A stretch of DNA of 57,574 nt from Candidatus Stoquefichus sp. (lineage in GTDB: Bacteria; Bacillota_I; Bacilli_A; Erysipelotrichales; Coprobacillaceae), in assembly GCA_021768625.1 (NCBI GenBank), contig JAETUM010000011.1:1-57574 (forward strand), in the 5' to 3' direction. Below are positions 54,747 to 57,574 of the stretch, one piece after another. Within the stretch, counting starts at the first letter, position 1. Each line of letters starts with the position of its first letter. The notes beneath the pieces are model-generated. The model ran no database searches and had not been told where the DNA came from. It saw only the letters and a program-made list of their open reading frames with translations. The position numbers and the translations under genes were made by a program.

Positions 54747-55646
54747 ATGAAAACAATATATGTGAAACTTCTTTTTGTTTTGGCTATGATTTTATGTATA
54801 AGCTTATTCCAATGTAAAGAGCATTTGTTTTCTATAGAGACAAATTTTTCTACAAAAGAGCAAGCAAAGGATTATACTGTTCAAGTTAAAACAAAATCAA
54901 AAACATTAAAAGTGAATTTAGATGATTATTTAGTTGGAGTGTTAGCTGGAGAAATGCCTGCTAGTTTTGAGAAAGAAGCTTTAAAAGCTCAAGCGGTTGC
55001 AAGTCGTACTTTTGTATTATCAAGGAATTTGAAGGTTGATAATACAACCAATTCTCAAGTTTATTTAACAGATGAACAAATGCAAAAAAATTGGGGGAAG
55101 CAATATAAAAAGAATAAGGAGAAAATAAAAAAAGCAGTACAAGAAACACATAATGAAGTGATGACTTATAATGGGGAATATATTTCGGCATTGTTTTTTT
55201 CTAGTAGTAATGGAAAAACAGTTAATAGTGAAGATTATTTTAGTGGTGAAGTGGCATACTTAAAAGCAGTGGATAGTCATTGGGATTTAACTATTGATCC
55301 AACAAATGTAAGAAAGAAGACTTTTACTAAAAAACAAATAGCTAATCTTTTTCATATATCTTCACCTGAAATAAAAATAACTTCGTATACATCAAGTGGA
55401 TATGTCAAAAAGGTATTTATTAATAACAAAGAGTATTCTGGAAGAGAAATAAGAGAAAAATTAAATTTAGCATCTTCATGTTTTCAGATTCAATTAAATT
55501 CAAAAGGCTATACATTTATAACGAAAGGAAATGGACATGGAGTTGGAATGAGTCAATATGGTGCACAAGCAATGGCTAAAGAAAATAAGACATATAAAGA
55601 TATTTTAAATCATTATTATAAAAATATTAAAATAAAAAGTATATAA
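54747..55646 (+). CDS. spoIID: Stage II sporulation protein D (lytic transglycosylase)
   Basis: SpoIID trims peptidoglycan during forespore engulfment. The 299-aa protein has an N-terminal membrane helix (about residues 6-22) and the catalytic block LDDYLVGVLAGEMPASFEKEALKAQAVASRTFV (read in parts; Glu in GEMP). The C-terminal GNGHGVGMSQYGAQAMA is a signature of the SpoIID/LytB family. It follows ywzB by 28 bases and precedes spoIIQ, as in Bacillus. SpoIIM/SpoIIP partners are not in the window. Confidence 0.92.
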   Translation: MKTIYVKLLFVLAMILCISLFQCKEHLFSIETNFSTKEQAKDYTVQVKTKSKTLKVNLDDYLVGVLAGEMPASFEKEALKAQAVASRTFVLSRNLKVDNTTNSQVYLTDEQMQKNWGKQYKKNKEKIKKAVQETHNEVMTYNGEYISALFFSSSNGKTVNSEDYFSGEVAYLKAVDSHWDLTIDPTNVRKKTFTKKQIANLFHISSPEIKITSYTSSGYVKKVFINNKEYSGREIREKLNLASSCFQIQLNSKGYTFITKGNGHGVGMSQYGAQAMAKENKTYKDILNHYYKNIKIKSI

Positions 55647-55683
55647 TTGATTCTTTTGCTCATACTTAGGTTGAGGTGAAAGT

Positions 55684-56316
55684 ATGAATAAGAGAACATG
55701 GAAATACAAAAAAGCAATAGGTATAGGACTATCTTTAATTTTATTTTTAGGTGGTATTGGTATTGTTCAAAGAATTTTAGATAATCAAACTGATAATTTT
55801 AAAGATGAAACAGTTGTAAAAGTTGAAGAGAAAAAGGAAGAAAAACAAGAAGAGAAAAAAACTATTGAAACTTTAAAGGCACCTGTTAAAGATGGAATAG
55901 GAATTGTAAGATATTACTATAATAAAGATGACGATGCATCAAAGCAAGAACAATCACTTATTTTATTTGAAGGTGTTTATAGACCAAATCAAGGGATCGA
56001 TTATGCGAATAAGAATACTGCATTTGATGTTGTTGCATCAATAAGTGGGACTGTGACAAAGAAAACAAATGATCCTGTACTAGGATGGGTTGTGACTATT
56101 ACAAATAGTGATAAGATTTCTACAACATATCAATCATTATCTAAAGCTAATGTTGAAGTTAATAGTACAGTGAAACAAGGTGATGTTATTGGTGTGAGTG
56201 GAGAGAATGTTTATGAAGCAGATTTAAAGAATCATTTACACTTTATTTTGCAAAAAGATGATAAGATGTATAACCCAGAAAAGTATCTTGATCAACCATT
56301 AAATACGATTAAATAG
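55684..56316 (+). CDS. spoIIQ: SpoIIQ-like M23/LytM-fold protein
   Basis: SpoIIQ forms the channel with SpoIIIAH between forespore and mother cell. The 210-aa protein has a membrane anchor (about residues 14-31), a charged linker (EEKKEEKQEEKKTIETLK), and a degenerate LytM domain: the first metal histidine (HxGxD) is replaced (RPNQGIDY), while the last HxH (NHLHFILQ) remains. The same loss occurs in Bacillus SpoIIQ, suggesting a structural rather than hydrolytic role. RBS TTGAGGTGAAAGT. A terminator follows. Confidence 0.85.
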   Translation: MNKRTWKYKKAIGIGLSLILFLGGIGIVQRILDNQTDNFKDETVVKVEEKKEEKQEEKKTIETLKAPVKDGIGIVRYYYNKDDDASKQEQSLILFEGVYRPNQGIDYANKNTAFDVVASISGTVTKKTNDPVLGWVVTITNSDKISTTYQSLSKANVEVNSTVKQGDVIGVSGENVYEADLKNHLHFILQKDDKMYNPEKYLDQPLNTIK

Positions 56317-56342
56317 CGATTGTGGGTCGCTATTTCTTTTTA
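56311..56342 (+). terminator. Terminator after spoIIQ
   Basis: AAATAGCGA and TCGCTATTT (loop TTGTGGG) followed by a T-rich tract, overlapping the stop codon. No spoIIID gene fits in the space before mbl. Confidence 0.85.
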
Positions 56343-56377
56343 TTTAAAAATTTCTTTTATAAAATTTTTTTCTTTGC

Positions 56378-56405
56378 TTGTATTTAAGAAAAAAAATGAT
56401 ACAAT
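56378..56405 (+). promoter_or_regulatory. mbl promoter
   Basis: TTGTAT (56378-56383) and TGATACAAT (extended -10, TACAAT 56400-56405), spacer 16. Confidence 0.7.
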
Positions 56406-56431
56406 AGAAAATGCTTATAGGAGGAATGTTT

Positions 56432-57421
56432 ATGAAATTATCAAAAGAAATTGGTATTGATTTAGGTACAGCTAACATTCTTATTTATGTTAAAGGTGAA
56501 GGAATTGTTGTTAACGAACCTTCAGTTGTAACTATTAATACAGAAACAAACAGACCCATCGCTGTAGGTGCAGAAGCAAGAGACATGCTTGGAAAAACTC
56601 CAGGTAAAATTCAAGCTATTAGACCTTTAAAAGATGGTGTTATTGCAGATTTTCAGATTACAGAAATATTATTAACTCATTTTATTAATAAATTAAATTT
56701 AAAGGGTGTTTTTTCAAGACCTACTATTTTAATTTGTTGTCCATCTAATATCACATCAATTGAAAAAAGTGCCATTCAAGATGTTGCTTTAAGATGCGGT
56801 GCTAAGAAAGTCTATATTGAAGAAGAACCAAAGGTAGCAGCAATTGGTGCTGGGTTAGATATTTCAAAACCATCTGGAAATATGGTTGTTGACATTGGTG
56901 GAGGAACAACTGATGTTGCTGTTCTTTCTTTAGGAGATATCGTTACAAGTACATCATTAAAGATTGCTGGAGATAAAATGGATGCTGAATTAATAAAGTA
57001 TGTTAAAGATAAATATAAGTTATTAATTGGGGATCGTACAGCTGAAGAAATTAAAATTACTATCGGTAGTGCATATGAAGCTGATCCAGAAGCAATTATG
57101 GATGTAAGAGGTAGAGATTTAGTGACTGGATTACCTCATACAATTCAATTAAGTGCAAGAGAAACTCAAGAAGCCTTAGATGAATGCTGTCAAACTATTT
57201 TAAGAGCAACAAAACAAGTATTAGAACAAACACCACCAGAACTATCAGCTGATATTGTGAATAAGGGAATCTTCTTAACAGGTGGGGGAGCATTACTTCA
57301 TCATTTAGATAAATTCTTAGAAGAAGGATTAGGAGTACCTGTATTTGTAGCAGAAAACGCATTAGACTGTGTCGCTGAAGGTTGTGGCGTTATGTTAGAA
57401 AATACACAATATTTACAATAA
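56432..57421 (+). CDS. mbl: Rod-shape-determining actin-like protein (MreB/Mbl)
   Basis: An actin-like cytoskeletal protein of 329 aa that guides lateral wall synthesis. Actin-fold motifs: IGIDLGTANILIYVKG, IRPLKDGVIADFQIT, EEEPKVAAIGAGLDI, VVDIGGGTTDVAVLSLG and GIFLTGGGALLHHLDKF. Its position after spoIIQ fits Mbl of Bacillus. Start at 56432 (MKLSKEIG) after ATAGGAGGAATGTTT; an upstream in-frame ATG at 56411 precedes that ribosome site. Confidence 0.93.
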   Translation: MKLSKEIGIDLGTANILIYVKGEGIVVNEPSVVTINTETNRPIAVGAEARDMLGKTPGKIQAIRPLKDGVIADFQITEILLTHFINKLNLKGVFSRPTILICCPSNITSIEKSAIQDVALRCGAKKVYIEEEPKVAAIGAGLDISKPSGNMVVDIGGGTTDVAVLSLGDIVTSTSLKIAGDKMDAELIKYVKDKYKLLIGDRTAEEIKITIGSAYEADPEAIMDVRGRDLVTGLPHTIQLSARETQEALDECCQTILRATKQVLEQTPPELSADIVNKGIFLTGGGALLHHLDKFLEEGLGVPVFVAENALDCVAEGCGVMLENTQYLQ

Positions 57422-57436
57422 GATGGAATACATAGG

Positions 57437-57459
57437 CAAGATGATATTTAATCATCTTG
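57437..57459 (+). terminator. Terminator-like hairpin after mbl
   Basis: CAAGATGAT and ATCATCTTG (loop ATTTA) form a nine-base stem. It lacks a following T run, so termination strength is uncertain. Confidence 0.55.
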
Positions 57460-57465
57460 TCAGAA

Positions 57466-57514
57466 TGTTGACAAACCCCTCCTGTTGTTAGTTCAACTTT
57501 TGGGGTTCAGTTCA
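57466..57514 (-). mobile_element. Possible solo terminal repeat of an IS3-family element
   Basis: The minus strand reads TGAACTGAACCCCAAAAGTT (57514-57495) then GAACTAACA and AGGAGG. This resembles the terminal repeats of IS3/IS150-group elements (TGAACTGxACCCCAAAAGTTGxACA pattern) followed by the orfA ribosome site, but no transposase frame follows. A remnant or solo repeat is likely. Recognition is from memory. The rest of 57515-57574 is A/T-rich with nothing recognisable. Confidence 0.4.
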
Positions 57515-57574
57515 TTTTCTAGAGTTTTTTTATGAATAAATTTTTGTATTTAAATTTATAATATTTTTTAGTGT

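Noticed and set aside
57468-57473. TTGACA as a -35 box after mbl
   Set aside because: No -10 at the correct distance and it lies in the IS-like remnant.

Overview
The window is the replication-origin region of a low-GC, probably spore-forming Firmicute. Very AT-rich codons, the rpmH-dnaA origin order, single-isoform RtcB and DUF89 accessory genes, sporulation-type genes (SpoIID, SpoIIQ, YidC-Jag, BofA-like, SpoIIR-like) and the anaerobe-style metabolism (PTS regulators, lactate dehydrogenase) fit the Erysipelotrichia/Coprobacillaceae. That placement is inferred from gene content, not from a search.

Layout. Bases 1-1487 hold the end of an IS3-type element and the PRD/EIIA regulator it truncates. 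Bases 1531-6520 (minus strand) hold a SpoIIR-like relict, an unknown gene and a lysine operon (free-standing aspartokinase ACT protein, dapA, dapB, lysA) under a lysine riboswitch with a terminator. Bases 6718-11040 hold a stand-alone PRD protein, an HD hydrolase, mnmE and a PadR/membrane-protein pair with a clear operator. Bases 11074-13146 are the classic jag-yidC-rnpA-rpmH operon. The origin lies at 13246-15030 as two DnaA-box clusters flanking dnaA, and transcription diverges from it on both sides.

To the right follow dnaN, then a diguanylate cyclase under a cyclic-di-GMP riboswitch inserted into the usually tight dnaN-yaaA-recF cluster, then yaaA, recF, gyrB, gyrA, a DUF4230 protein, a DAACS transporter, and serS under a serine T-box. 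A dlt-like aminoacylation cluster (order A-C-B-D) comes next. The conserved ffs-tadA-dnaX-ebfC-recR-(bofA-like)-tmk-holB-ricT-trmN6-rsmI block follows, then a kinase/damage-control set (1-phosphofructokinase, ROK kinase, DUF89) and ldh. Two parS-like palindromes lie inside holB and fruK.

Bases 45133-57514 hold two cell-wall hydrolases, a YitT membrane protein, a minus-strand RNA-repair-type operon (two WYL regulators, RtcB, nucleotidyltransferase), a ferritin-like protein and two acetyltransferases, then the ywzB-spoIID-spoIIQ-mbl block without spoIIID, and finally a possible IS terminal repeat.

The most interesting points are: the parS sites embedded in genes; the c-di-GMP-sensing leader driving a GGDEF protein beside the origin; the dlt-like cluster whose ligase lacks the conserved pocket cysteine; the paired-WYL RtcB operon; and three cases where the Shine-Dalgarno sequence of a gene sits in the 3' arm of the preceding terminator hairpin.
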